Shown: positions 44,201 through 53,262, numbered from the stretch's first letter. The stretch is 64,000 bases of DNA from Avispirillum sp959601495 (GCA_959601495.1 CAUGPT010000001.1:1-64000); one strand, 5' to 3'. The notes: generated by a model not told the origin, from the sequence alone. Translations and numbers: made by a program.

Positions 44201-46270
44201 TTATGCCAAGCCGAACAGTACAAGCAGCATATCAATCAGCTTAACGAAGATGAAGGGTGCCGCCAAACCGCCGAGACCGTAAATTAACAGATTGCGTGAC
44301 AACAGCTTTCCCGCCGGAACCTCACGGTATTTTACGCCCTTTAATGCCAACGGAATCAGCGCAATGATAATCAGCGCATTGTAGATGATTGCCGATAAAA
44401 CAGCGCTTTGCGGGGAATGAAGTCCCATAATGTTAAGTGCCGAAAGACCCGGATACAGTCCCATAAACAAGGCGGGAATAATGGCGAAATACTTTGCTAC
44501 ATCGTTCGCTATGGAGAAGGTGGTCAGACTGCCTCTTGTCATCAAAAGCTGTTTACCGATACGGACGATATCAATAAGCTTTGTCGGTGACGAATCAAGA
44601 TCAACCATATTTCCCGCTTCCTTTGCCGCCTGTGTGCCGGTGTTCATCGCAACCGCCACATCAGCCTGTGCAAGTGCGGGTGCGTCGTTCGTGCCGTCGC
44701 CCGTCATTGCCACAAGGTGTCCTTTGCTCTGAAAATCGCGTATCATTTGAAGCTTGCCTTCGGGAGTTGCTTCGGCAAGGAAATCATCCACGCCCGCTTC
44801 TGCCGCAATGGCGGCGGCGGTCATCGGGTTATCGCCTGTAATCATAATGGTTTTTATACCCATTTTACGAAGATCCGCAAACTTTTCCTTAACGCCCTGC
44901 TTGATAATGTCTTTCAGATGAATAACGCCTAAAATCTTATGATTTTTCGCTACAACAAGGGGAGTTCCGCCTTTGTTCGCAATCTCTTTAACGATTCGGT
45001 CGCATTCCTCCGAATAAATTCCGCCGCTTTCGGTTACATATTTTTCCATGGTATCGGCGGCCCCCTTGCGGATTTCGTTGCCGTCATAATCAACGCCGCT
45101 CATACGGGTTTTCGCCGTAAAGGGAATAAATGTCATGTTCTTGTCGGAAAGCTCTCTGCCGCGAATATTGAATTTTTCTTTTGCGAGAATAACCACGCTT
45201 CTGCCTTCGGGCGTTTCATCGGCAAGAGAGGATAGCTGTGCCGCATCGGCAAGATCTTGTTCACTTACACCGTCTACAGGAATAAATGCGTTCGCCTTGC
45301 GGTTACCGAGCGTAATTGTTCCGGTTTTATCAAGCATCAATATATCCACATCGCCTGCGGCTTCAATAGCTCTTCCGCTCATAGCAAGTACATTTGCTTG
45401 GTTCAGTCTGCTCATTCCCGCAATACCGATAGCGGAAAGCAATGCGCCGATGGTGGTAGGGGCAAGGCAGACAAGCAACGCTACCAAGGTAGTAACAGAG
45501 GTGGGGTTATCAATTCCCGCCTGCTTTGCCGAGAATATGGAGTAGGTATAAAGCGATACCGTAACAAGAATAAAGATAATGGAAAGGGCGACAAGAAAAA
45601 TCTGCAATGCGATTTCGTTTGGCGTTTTTTTACGGGAAGCGCCCTCGACCATGGCAATCATTTTATCAAGGAAGCTTTCGCCCGCTTCGCTTGTTATCCG
45701 CACAACGATCCAATCGGAAAGCACGGTAGTACCGCCAGTTACTGCGCTTCTGTCGCCGCCTGCCTCACGGATAACGGGTGCGGATTCTCCTGTGATAGCG
45801 CTTTCGTCTACGGAAGCGGCTCCCTCAATAACCTCACCGTCGCCCGGAATTTGCTCTCCTGCTTTCACAATGACAATGTCGCCTTTTTTAAGCAACGCGG
45901 AAGAAACAGCGGTTATCTGTTTTTTCTTATCGGCAGAGGGTATCTTGTGTGCCTCCACATCTTTTTTTGAAGCTCTCAGAGCGTCCGCCTGCGCCTTGCC
46001 TCTGCCCTCGGCAATCGCTTCGGCAAAATTGGCAAAAATACAGGTAAACCACAGAATAACTGCGATTGCCAAGGTATATCCGCTTGAAGCGTCCTTTAGT
46101 CCGAATAGGGATACAATCCACAGTCCGCTTGTGAGGATCGCCGAAATATATACCAAAAGCATAACTGGGTTTTGCACCTGTGTTTTGGGATTTAGTTTTA
46201 CAAATGAATCTTTTATGGCTCTGCCGAGCATCTTTTTATCGGCAAAAGCACTTTTATTATTTGATGCCAT
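44201..46270 (-). CDS. kdpB: KdpB, P-type ATPase subunit
   Basis: The 689-residue energising subunit of the high-affinity K+ pump. The phosphorylation motif is MLDKTGTITLGNR. GESAPVIREAGGD is the actuator region (TGES). ITGDNPMTAAAIAAEAGVDDFLAEATPEGK and MTGDGTNDAPALAQADVAVAMN form the P-domain hinge. Seven membrane segments are expected. The nucleotide domain contains KGAADTMEKYV. It is intact, although kdpA just upstream carries a premature stop. It is 12 bases after kdpA. Confidence 0.96.
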   Translation of the reverse strand: MASNNKSAFADKKMLGRAIKDSFVKLNPKTQVQNPVMLLVYISAILTSGLWIVSLFGLKDASSGYTLAIAVILWFTCIFANFAEAIAEGRGKAQADALRASKKDVEAHKIPSADKKKQITAVSSALLKKGDIVIVKAGEQIPGDGEVIEGAASVDESAITGESAPVIREAGGDRSAVTGGTTVLSDWIVVRITSEAGESFLDKMIAMVEGASRKKTPNEIALQIFLVALSIIFILVTVSLYTYSIFSAKQAGIDNPTSVTTLVALLVCLAPTTIGALLSAIGIAGMSRLNQANVLAMSGRAIEAAGDVDILMLDKTGTITLGNRKANAFIPVDGVSEQDLADAAQLSSLADETPEGRSVVILAKEKFNIRGRELSDKNMTFIPFTAKTRMSGVDYDGNEIRKGAADTMEKYVTESGGIYSEECDRIVKEIANKGGTPLVVAKNHKILGVIHLKDIIKQGVKEKFADLRKMGIKTIMITGDNPMTAAAIAAEAGVDDFLAEATPEGKLQMIRDFQSKGHLVAMTGDGTNDAPALAQADVAVAMNTGTQAAKEAGNMVDLDSSPTKLIDIVRIGKQLLMTRGSLTTFSIANDVAKYFAIIPALFMGLYPGLSALNIMGLHSPQSAVLSAIIYNALIIIALIPLALKGVKYREVPAGKLLSRNLLIYGLGGLAAPFIFVKLIDMLLVLFGLA

Positions 46271-46282
46271 AACAGTGCCTCC

Positions 46283-48094
46283 TTAAATAACATTACTGAA
46301 AAATTCAGCGAGCGGTCCTAACGCCAACGCCGGGAAGAAACTGAGTGCGCCTATAATAAGGACGATTAAAATCAGCAGGAATACAAACATACCGTTTGTT
46401 GTGGAAAGTGTACCTGCGCTTGTTGCAATCTTCTTTTTGCCGGCAAGACTGCCCGCGATCGCCAGTGTTCCTATGATCGGAAGGAAACGGGCAAACAGCA
46501 TGACAAGACCGAGCGAAACATTCAAAAATACGGTGTTTGCATTAAAGCCGGCAAAGGCAGAGCCGTTGTTACCGCCGCAGGAAGAATATGTGTACAGTAT
46601 TTCGGAAAAGCCGTGCGCTCCGCCGTTGTTTAGGCTGTCCGCCACACTCGGAACGACCGCCGCAAGTCCGCTGCCGATAAGAATAGCAATCGGCGTTGCA
46701 AGGCAAACAAGCACAGACCATTTCATTTCATAAGGCTCAATCTTTTTGCCTAAAAACTCCGGCGTTCTGCCGACCATAAGTCCGGCTATAAATACCGTCA
46801 GAATGGCAAAGGCAAGCATACCGTAAAGACCGCAGCCAACGCCGCCGAAGATAACCTCGCCGAGCTGCATCAGGAGCATTGTCACCATACCGCCGAGCGG
46901 TGTGTAACTGTCGTGCATGGAGTTTACAGAGCCGTTGGAAGCCGCCGTTGTAAATGCCGCCCAAGTAGAGGATGTTGCAATACCGAATCGGGTTTCCTTA
47001 CCTTCCATATTGCCGCCCGCCTGGTCGGTCATTGAGACGTTGACACCATCCTGTGCAAGTTGCGGCGTCGCAACCTGTTCGCTGACGGCAATCGTGCCCA
47101 GCGCCAGCGCAAGGCATATAAACATCGCCATAAAGATTGCAACGCCCTGTTTTTTATTCTTTACCGCCTTGCCAAAGGTAAAGCACAGCGCCGCAGGAAT
47201 AAGCAAAATTGAAAGCATTTCAATCAAATTTGTAAAAGCGTTCGGGTTTTCGAGCGGATGAGCGGAGTTAACGCCCATATAACCGCCGCCGTTTGTACCC
47301 GTTTGCTTAATGGCGACCTGGCTTGCCGCAGGACCCATAGGTACAAACTGTTCGGTAACAATTTCGGCGTCTTCTATTTTTTTGCCGTCAACTGTTACGG
47401 TATTTGTATCAAGGTCAATTTCGGCGTTTTCAAGAATTTCGCCGTCTGCGCTTACCGCAATCGGTTCAACGAGCGATACGGTTTCAGCGCCTTTCAGGTT
47501 TTGAATCACGCCGCCGCCCACAAGGCAAAGTGAGATGATAAGATTCAGCGGAATCAAAATATGAATGACGATTCTTGTTATATCAACCCAAAAGCTACCT
47601 AATCCATCGGCTTTTACTTTTATAAATCCCCGTATCAGGGCAAACAGCACGGCAATACCCGTAGCTGCGGAAACAAAGTTCTGCACGGTAAGTCCGAGCG
47701 CTTGGGTCAGATAGCTTAATGTGGACTCGCCGCTGTATGCCTGCCAGTTTGTATTCGTTATAAAACTGACAGCGGTATTAAAAGATAAATCTCATTTAAC
47801 TCCCGACAACCCCTGCGGGTTTCCGGGCAGAACGCCTTGCAAAAGCTGAAGCAAAAACAGGAACACAAGCCCGATACCGGAAAAAATAAGAACGGAAGCC
47901 GCATACTTTTTCCAGTTCATTTGTTCCTCTTTGTTGACTTTCATTACCTTATATACTGCATTTTCGCAGGGCGTTAGAATTTTGGAAAGAAAGGTTTTCT
48001 CTCCGTTCATTACTTTCTTGATATAAGCGCCGAGCGGAATCGCCAAAACAATAAGAACGGCAAGATAGAGTATGTATTGTATTACCGCACTCAT
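46283..48094 (-). pseudogene. kdpA: KdpA, K+-binding subunit, interrupted by an in-frame TGA
   Basis: The gene encodes a complete KdpA in one frame except for TGA at complement 47792-47794. The first part runs MSAVIQYILYLAVLIVL to NPQGLSGVK. After the stop it continues DLSFNTAVSFITNTNWQAYS, the most conserved block of the family, through to FPALALGPLAEFF. Family members usually have KWDLAFNTA here, so TGG to TGA is the simplest change. A GTG or ATG near 47686 is unlikely to restart a working channel because it lies after the first filter region. Unless suppressed, the Kdp pump should be inactive. Total span is 602 sense codons. Confidence 0.85.
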
Positions 48095-48183
48095 TTTTGC
48101 TCATCCCCTTTCATCAGTATGTAAACATAGTAGATTAGCAGTGCCGCAGCACAAAGACCGATAAATCCGATTATAATATTCAT
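48091..48183 (-). CDS. kdpF: KdpF-like small membrane subunit
   Basis: A 30-residue peptide: MNIIIGFIGLCAAALLIYYV followed by YILMKGDEQK, one membrane helix with a short charged tail. Size and position match KdpF, which stabilises the KdpABC complex. AAGGAGG precedes the ATG, and its TGA overlaps the kdpA ATG (ATGA), so the two are translationally coupled. Confidence 0.88.
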   Translation of the reverse strand: MNIIIGFIGLCAAALLIYYVYILMKGDEQK

Positions 48184-48252
48184 AGTCTTACCTCCTTGTT
48201 TGATATTTTAACAGCAAAAAGATTAAATCGGGATTAGCAGAATATACAGCGC

Positions 48253-48270
48253 ATTAAAACTATATTAAGA
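48253..48270 (-). promoter_or_regulatory. Candidate KdpE site before kdpF
   Basis: On the minus strand the site reads TCTTAATATAGTTTTAAT, matching the ktrB upstream motif at 15 of 18 bases. It lies about 70 bases ahead of the kdpF start. Confidence 0.5.
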
Positions 48271-48273
48271 CGC

Positions 48274-48468
48274 TTACAGCCATCCGAAAATCAAAGCAAT
48301 CGGAACCGTAATAATTACGGTGAAGAAAAACACGGCAGCAAGAACACAAATCGGCATACCGATAAATAACGCAAAAAAGGACAGATACGGGTGCTTAAAT
48401 GCAAAATGCTCCGCGTGTGCTTCAATGCGCTTATCAAATTCGTGTATAGCTTTAAATATGGCTGACAT
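48274..48468 (-). CDS. Small single-span membrane protein upstream of kdp
   Basis: A 64-residue protein starting MSAIFKAIHEFDKRIEAHAE, an amphipathic charged N-terminus, followed by FFALFIGMPICVLAAVFFFT and IITVPIALIFGWL, one or two membrane segments. AAGGAGGG precedes the ATG. I do not recognise the family. It lies 91 bases ahead of kdpF, with the candidate KdpE site in the gap, so it may be a separately controlled accessory gene of the K+ block or the first gene of the operon. Confidence 0.65.
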   Translation of the reverse strand: MSAIFKAIHEFDKRIEAHAEHFAFKHPYLSFFALFIGMPICVLAAVFFFTVIITVPIALIFGWL

Positions 48469-48589
48469 ATTTAATCCCTCCTTACGCTTATAGATTAGCA
48501 CAGGAGAAATAAAAACGGGAAAAAGACCTCATTGATTACTGTTAAGAAAAAATAAAGCCTAAATTAGCGGAACATACCTACCAAAATGG

Positions 48590-48632
48590 AAAGCGGCGAC
48601 AGAAAGAATAGAATCTTCCTGCCGCCGCTTTT
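48590..48632 (-). terminator. Hairpin after the sigma-like gene
   Basis: AAAGCGGCGG and GTCGCCGCTTT form the base of an imperfect hairpin just after the gene's stop; the T-tract on the minus strand is weak. Confidence 0.55.
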
Positions 48633-48639
48633 TGCTAAT

Positions 48640-49545
48640 TTATATTAAATCTTTTATTGCTTTTCTTAATTTTTCCAGCGCCTTTTCACACTTGTTATGA
48701 GCCGTATTTGCTGAGCTGTATTCGTGGTCGGTAGCAATATCCGTATACATCATCTTCTTGATTGGCTTCTTTTTCGGCTCGCCGTATTCGTCCAAATCGT
48801 TATGATCCATATAAAACAGACTATGGCATTCAAAGCAAAAACCGAGTCTTTGAGATAACATTTTCCGTTCGGTATACTCCAGTTTTTCGTATGCTTCCCA
48901 CAGTCGGGTATACAGCTCATTTTTCATAAACAGCGTATAAGTGTCAGAGGTACCGTCGGAATGTGCCTCCTCTGTGCATTCTTCACCGTCATCGTCTGTG
49001 TATTGCCGATACAAATCCACCCGGTTTTCATTGAGCAGACCGCCGAGTAATATTTCTTTAGTGTTTTCAACGGTTTCCTCAAGCTCGCCTGCAACCTTTA
49101 TCAGTGTTTTATCTGAATAATCACGCTCGTATTTGTACCATATCGCCATTGCTTTACGGAGCTTGGCATATTCTGCGATGCTTTGTGCTGTGAAGCCTGT
49201 ACGCATAGAGCGCACATAGTCCAGTATCTCCCGTTCCACATACCGTTCCTTGAACGAGGTAAACGGCACGCCTTGCTTAATATCGTAGTTTTTTAATGCT
49301 TTGAGCAGTCCGGCAATATATGCCTGTTTCATATCCGCAAAATGCTCCGGCATAAAGAGCTTTCACATATATTCCTGCACATTGTTGTTAAGCGTTTTTT
49401 CATAATAGTGCAGAAACCAAGCAAGATAGCGGTTATCTTTCTCTTTCAGATAGGTTACAATATATTCCTGCAAATCCCATTTCGGCGGTGCCGGCTTCAA
49501 TTGATACATATTTAAATCTGCTTTATCTATATAAATTTCTGTCAC
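48640..49545 (-). pseudogene. Sigma-70-like element protein, interrupted by TGA
   Basis: One frame encodes a protein of about 301 codons that resembles the sigma-70-like proteins of Clostridia integrative elements. The N-terminal part is EYIVTYLKEKDNRYLAWFLH. After TGA at complement 49363-49365 the same frame continues KLFMPEHFADMKQAYIAGLL, GVPFTSFKERYVEREILDYV, RSMRTGFTAQSIAEYAKLRK and RLGFCFECHS. Arg CGA to TGA is a plausible single change. I place the start at GTG 49545, 8 bases after GGAGG. If restarted at the ATG at 49353 the remaining 237 residues could still fold, so activity cannot be excluded. Confidence 0.7.
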
Positions 49546-49576
49546 GGCACTCACCTCCGTTCTGTGATACTTACCG

Positions 49577-50707
49577 TTATTTTAACTGCTTATCGACTTC
49601 GGCGTAGAGCTTTTCACGGCTCATATCCGACTCATACTGACTGTTGGCATATTCGGCATCCTCTTTTGCACGCTGCATACGCTCTTTTGCAAGATCAAGC
49701 GCTGTGGAGGCAAATTCTTCTGTGACAGTACCTCGTTTTCTTTCCATTCGGAGCACAGAGCAGCGGTTTTTATAGATGCGGATAACAGGATTGCCCGCCG
49801 CTAATTCTTTACGGTTGATTCTTGCGGCGTATTTCCGGCAGGTAATGGCTTTGCCCTTGAGCTTAAACAGCGCATAACCTGTACAATACTTTTGCCTTGC
49901 CGCAGAGGTCATAAGGAAATATTTTTTGCAGATATCGCACCTCCTTGGATAATGACCGTAATGTAAGCCTTCAAAGAAGTCGGTCATCACAAAGCTGTAA
50001 TAGCTGTCGAAATAAAGCCTGCGTGCAAGAGTAGCCGTTTTACTGCGGCTGGCTTTCTTGATCGGTACATATTCCGTTGTCACGGGAAACGGCACAGAGC
50101 CGAATACTTCTAATGCTATGGGGAGCAAATGTTCCTCGTCAAATCGGTCAGCTTCATTTACACGGCTCACGAAAACTCTAAGCTTTTCAAAAGAATTGCG
50201 AATGTCGGCACTCAAAGTATCGTAGAAACTGAGTGTAGCATTGACTTCGCCAAGCAGAGCTTCAGTACGGTCAAAGAAGTCTTTTTCATATTCTTTCGGT
50301 AAGTTGGGAAACACTATTTGCCCCACATCCATTTGACCGATCTTTGCACGACGGGAAAAATATTCGCTTATGATATGTCCGTTTTCTTCAGAAAACAACG
50401 TTGCTATTCTGTTATGTTCATCATCTGTGCCGAGCATATCAAATGGCTTCAGCCACGGAAGTGCAGTAAAGATATTTACCATTCTTTCTCCGGCGTTCAC
50501 ATAGTCGCTGACTTTCAAATACCCAAGCCGCAACATCTTTTCAAGCTGCCAATTATCCGTTGTGAAAACGCCAATACGGGCGGCGGTGTCATTTTCGTAA
50601 TACTGATTCAGCAGGTGCGCCGCAAAAGTCCCCGCAGGATAGCTCTTGCCGCCGATATGCACTCTGCCGTCACGATAATCGGCGCTGAAAAAGCTGATTT
50701 TATCCAT
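49577..50707 (-). CDS. DUF6076-like zinc-binding protein
   Basis: A 376-residue soluble protein. The only clear motif is RRCDICKKYFLMTSAARQKY followed by CTG and a later Cys (ITCRKYAA), a CxxC...C pattern like that of DUF6076/CGNR-type proteins often found on Clostridia mobile elements. The N-terminal 200 residues have no motif I recognise. The C-terminus is a long charged helix. It lies 31 bases upstream of the sigma-like gene on the same strand and starts about 340 bases from the divergent Cys-rich gene. Function unknown; nucleic acid binding is possible. Confidence 0.6.
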   Translation of the reverse strand: MDKISFFSADYRDGRVHIGGKSYPAGTFAAHLLNQYYENDTAARIGVFTTDNWQLEKMLRLGYLKVSDYVNAGERMVNIFTALPWLKPFDMLGTDDEHNRIATLFSEENGHIISEYFSRRAKIGQMDVGQIVFPNLPKEYEKDFFDRTEALLGEVNATLSFYDTLSADIRNSFEKLRVFVSRVNEADRFDEEHLLPIALEVFGSVPFPVTTEYVPIKKASRSKTATLARRLYFDSYYSFVMTDFFEGLHYGHYPRRCDICKKYFLMTSAARQKYCTGYALFKLKGKAITCRKYAARINRKELAAGNPVIRIYKNRCSVLRMERKRGTVTEEFASTALDLAKERMQRAKEDAEYANSQYESDMSREKLYAEVDKQLK

Positions 50708-50950
50708 ATTCCGCTGTACCTCCGTACTAATTCTATCAAAAGAAGTGTCCCATAAAACTTCCTTTAGTCTGACAGGACGAAAAAATATTTTTCAAAAGTT
50801 TTTGTAAAGATTTTTGTTATCAAAGTTTACCTTTTTTATCATTATATCATAAAAACGCAGTGTTTACAAGGACTTATACTTGTTACGCTTTTAATTTTAT
50901 ATCTGTTATCTCATTATTTCAGCAACCGGAATTTTAATGCATTAATATAA

Positions 50951-50971
50951 GTGAGGGAGCGAAAACCTCAC
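50951..50971 (+). promoter_or_regulatory. Leader hairpin of the transfer operon
   Basis: GTGAGG and CCTCAC around a 9-base loop, in the 336-base divergent gap 50708-51043. The rest of the gap is AT-rich with no gene. Confidence 0.45.
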
Positions 50972-50987
50972 AAAATACACGGGCATT

Positions 50988-51013
50988 GCCGTCGGGAAAC
51001 CGGCGGCTTTTTT
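50988..51013 (+). terminator. Leader terminator (possible attenuator)
   Basis: GCCGTCGG, GAAA and CCGGCGGC, then TTTTTT, ending 30 bases before the ATG of the Cys-rich gene. An intrinsic terminator in this place suggests attenuation of the operon. Confidence 0.65.
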
Positions 51014-51043
51014 GTTGCCCGAAAACGAAAGGAGGAAAGGTCT

Positions 51044-51274
51044 ATGATGAAGATTACAACCAAGCAGGCGGAAAAGGTTCACCGTCTTGTTAATTCGCTG
51101 TGCGCCAACTGTGATAAGGACGGCAACTGCATTCTGCTTGACGACGGCGAAGCACACCGCTGCGTGCAGCTTATCTCTATCTACGGGATTTACTGCAACT
51201 ACTTCAAAAAAGCAGTATTACTCGCCGATAAAGAGCTGTACGAACAAATCAAAAAGCACAACAAATTGAAGTAA
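51044..51274 (+). CDS. Cysteine-rich VLP-domain protein
   Basis: A 76-residue protein matching the Cys_rich_VLP family of mobile elements: TKQAEKVHRLVNSLCANCDK, DGNCILLDDGE, HRCVQLISIY and the final KAVLLADKELYEQI. Five cysteines with the spacing C-x2-C-x5-C suggest a metal site. Function is unknown. GGAGG lies 8 bases before the first of two in-frame ATGs. It leads the plus-strand maintenance and transfer operon, behind a leader terminator. Confidence 0.78.
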   Translation: MMKITTKQAEKVHRLVNSLCANCDKDGNCILLDDGEAHRCVQLISIYGIYCNYFKKAVLLADKELYEQIKKHNKLK

Positions 51275-51293
51275 GAAAAGGAGAAATGAAATT

Positions 51294-52220
51294 ATGAGAA
51301 AATTTAATGAAATGTACGTTATCGGTATCGACCACGGCTACGGGAATATGAAAACGGCGAACTGCTGCTTTCCCACCGGAGTAATGAAAAGCGATACCGA
51401 ACCCACCTTTGTCAGCGACCTGCTCCAATGGAACGGCAAATACTATTCCATCGGCGTCGGTCATAAGGAATTTACGGCAGACAAGTTTACTGACGAGGAC
51501 TATTATGTACTCACCCTTGCCGCTATCGCACGGGAGTTACGGAGAGAACGCCTCAGCGAGGCTTCTGTATTTATCGCCGCAGGACTACCCTTAACTTGGG
51601 TACGTGAGCAAAAGGCTGAGTTTAAGAAATATCTGCTTCAACACGGCGATGTTGAATTTTCTTTCCGTAACACCGATTACCGCATTAAAATTGTCGGTGC
51701 AGAAATCTATCCGCAGGGGTTCGCTGCTGTTGCCGAAAACCTTGGTGATTTTAAGGGTGTCAATATGCTCTGCGATATTGGCAACGGTACAATGAACCTG
51801 CTTCGGATTGTAAACAAGAAACCTGATGCCCAGCGTATGTTTACCGAGAAGTACGGCACCCATCAATGCGCTCTGCTTATCCGTGAGCAGATGATGAAGC
51901 ACTATCATACAATCATCGATGATGCGATAATCACAGAAATTCTCAAGAAAGGCACAGCAGATATTGACGGGCAGTATCTTGAAACGGTTATCAAAACCGC
52001 AAAAGAATACACCGCCGGTATCTTCCACCGTCTGCGTGAACACGAATACGATCCCAAACTGATGAAACTATATGTGGTCGGCGGCGGTGGTTGCCTTATC
52101 CGTAACTTTGCCGATTACGATGCAAGCCGAGTTATCATCAACGAGGATATTTGTGCCACCGCAAAGGGATATGAGTATATGGCACTCGTTTCCCTTAACA
52201 GGAACGGTGGTGTGGTATGA
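51294..52220 (+). CDS. ParM/StbA-like actin-family partition protein
   Basis: A 308-residue actin-fold ATPase. Phosphate 1 loop is VIGIDHGYGNMKTA, phosphate 2 is CDIGNGTMNLL and the adenosine loop is LYVVGGGGCLI. ParM proteins polymerise to push DNA copies apart, working with a ParR adaptor on a centromere. The next gene overlaps it by 4 bases and fits the ParR role. On an integrated element this would matter only in a circular, replicating state. Confidence 0.85.
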   Translation: MRKFNEMYVIGIDHGYGNMKTANCCFPTGVMKSDTEPTFVSDLLQWNGKYYSIGVGHKEFTADKFTDEDYYVLTLAAIARELRRERLSEASVFIAAGLPLTWVREQKAEFKKYLLQHGDVEFSFRNTDYRIKIVGAEIYPQGFAAVAENLGDFKGVNMLCDIGNGTMNLLRIVNKKPDAQRMFTEKYGTHQCALLIREQMMKHYHTIIDDAIITEILKKGTADIDGQYLETVIKTAKEYTAGIFHRLREHEYDPKLMKLYVVGGGGCLIRNFADYDASRVIINEDICATAKGYEYMALVSLNRNGGVV

Positions 52221-52543
52221 GTGTTAGGAATGTAAAAATCCGCTTCAATTTAGATAAGGAAAATGACCGCAGGGCGTATGACTATCTGCAAGGCGCAGAG
52301 AAATCGTACAGCAAGGCGGTCATTTCTGCTATATGCGGATTTATGGAATTATCTGAAAGGACGGCAACCGAAGATGCTTTCCTTGAACGGGTTATTTCAA
52401 CTATCCGAGAGGAAGTTGGAAAAAGTAATCCTCTTGGCGGATTATTACAATTTGTGCAGACACCCCCTGCACAAACACCCGCTGAAAAAGAAAACAACGC
52501 TGAAACCGAAGAAACGGTACTCGCTTTTCTTGACAGCTTTTAA
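52217..52543 (+). CDS. ParR-like partition adaptor
   Basis: A 108-residue protein whose first 60 residues (KIRFNLDKENDRRAYDYLQG, SYSKAVISAICGFME) look like a small ribbon-helix-helix DNA-binding domain. A low-complexity Pro/Ala/Glu linker and a C-terminal hydrophobic end (ETVLAFLDSF) follow, as in ParR proteins that bind ParM through their tail. The ATG overlaps the parM stop. Assignment rests on size, layout and position. Confidence 0.65.
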   Translation: MSVRNVKIRFNLDKENDRRAYDYLQGAEKSYSKAVISAICGFMELSERTATEDAFLERVISTIREEVGKSNPLGGLLQFVQTPPAQTPAEKENNAETEETVLAFLDSF

Positions 52544-52902
52544 GGTGACTCTTATTCCTGCTTTTGACGGGACTGTGATGGCAATATCCAAAGGAAATGC
52601 CCCCACTAATACCAACGGTGCCACCATTTTGCAATACTGATGGCACTCACATAAAATGTGGTGCCAACTACGCAGATAAATGGAACTTTTGAAGGATTTG
52701 CAGTGATAAGAACGGTATGAGGTCGCTCCCTCACGGTTCAAGTCACGGAGAATGGAAGGCATACGCCAATTGGCGTGTGTCTTACACCGTAACAAGCAGG
52801 GAACTTGTACGGCAAGTTCCAAATAAACAGTAAGCGTTTCCGCCTACTGTTCATATTTAGGGGACACCCCTAATACCCCGATTACAGAAAGAAGGTATGT
52901 AT
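52544..52902. other. Gap with inverted repeats, candidate transfer origin or centromere
   Basis: No gene is visible here. The gap between the partition and mobilization genes contains three clean inverted repeats: ACGCCAATTGGCGT (52763-52776), GGAACTTG/CAAGTTCC (52800-52820) and AACAGTAAGCG/CGCCTACTGTT (52826-52851, one mismatch). A relaxase nick site commonly lies next to such repeats upstream of mobC. A ParR centromere is the other option. Confidence 0.45.
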
Positions 52903-53262
52903 ATGAATAGAAATCCAAAAGAAAAGCCGTGTCGGTTATATCTTCGGGTATCTCCGCAGGAGAAAAAGAAGATCACCGAACTCGCCGAGAGCTGCGGCAT
53001 CCCTGTCGCTGAATATCTCCGTAAACGGGCATTGGGATACACTGTGAAAGCAGTTGTTCCCGATGCGTTTTATGTTTTTAACGAGAAAATAAGCGAACTG
53101 CTCAACCGTGAGTTATCTCCCGAAACCGAAGCGGCGGCACTGAAACTCTTTGACGATATTTATGCCGAAATCACAGATGCGCCAAAGCAGAGTAAGAAAG
53201 AAATCATACGGGAGGTGGCACAATGGCAAGCACAGGCTTCTGGCCCGTCAAGTCCCGATTAA
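52903..53262 (+). CDS. MobC-like relaxosome protein
   Basis: A 119-residue protein that probably helps the relaxase bind the transfer origin. The first half, YLRVSPQEKKKITELAESCG followed by IPVAEYLRKRALG, is the ribbon-helix-helix pattern of MobC/BacM proteins. The second half is helical. I use the ATG at 52903, 7 bases after GAAGG; the ATG at 52897 is too close. Its 3' end overlaps the relaxase start by 40 bases. Confidence 0.78.
   Translation: MNRNPKEKPCRLYLRVSPQEKKKITELAESCGIPVAEYLRKRALGYTVKAVVPDAFYVFNEKISELLNRELSPETEAAALKLFDDIYAEITDAPKQSKKEIIREVAQWQAQASGPSSPD

Noticed and set aside
47792..49365. UGA recoded as a sense codon
   Set aside because: Many intact genes here, including the relaxase and ParB of the same element, end at TGA in tight ATGA overlaps, so TGA is read as stop. 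The two internal TGA codons are better explained as mutations.
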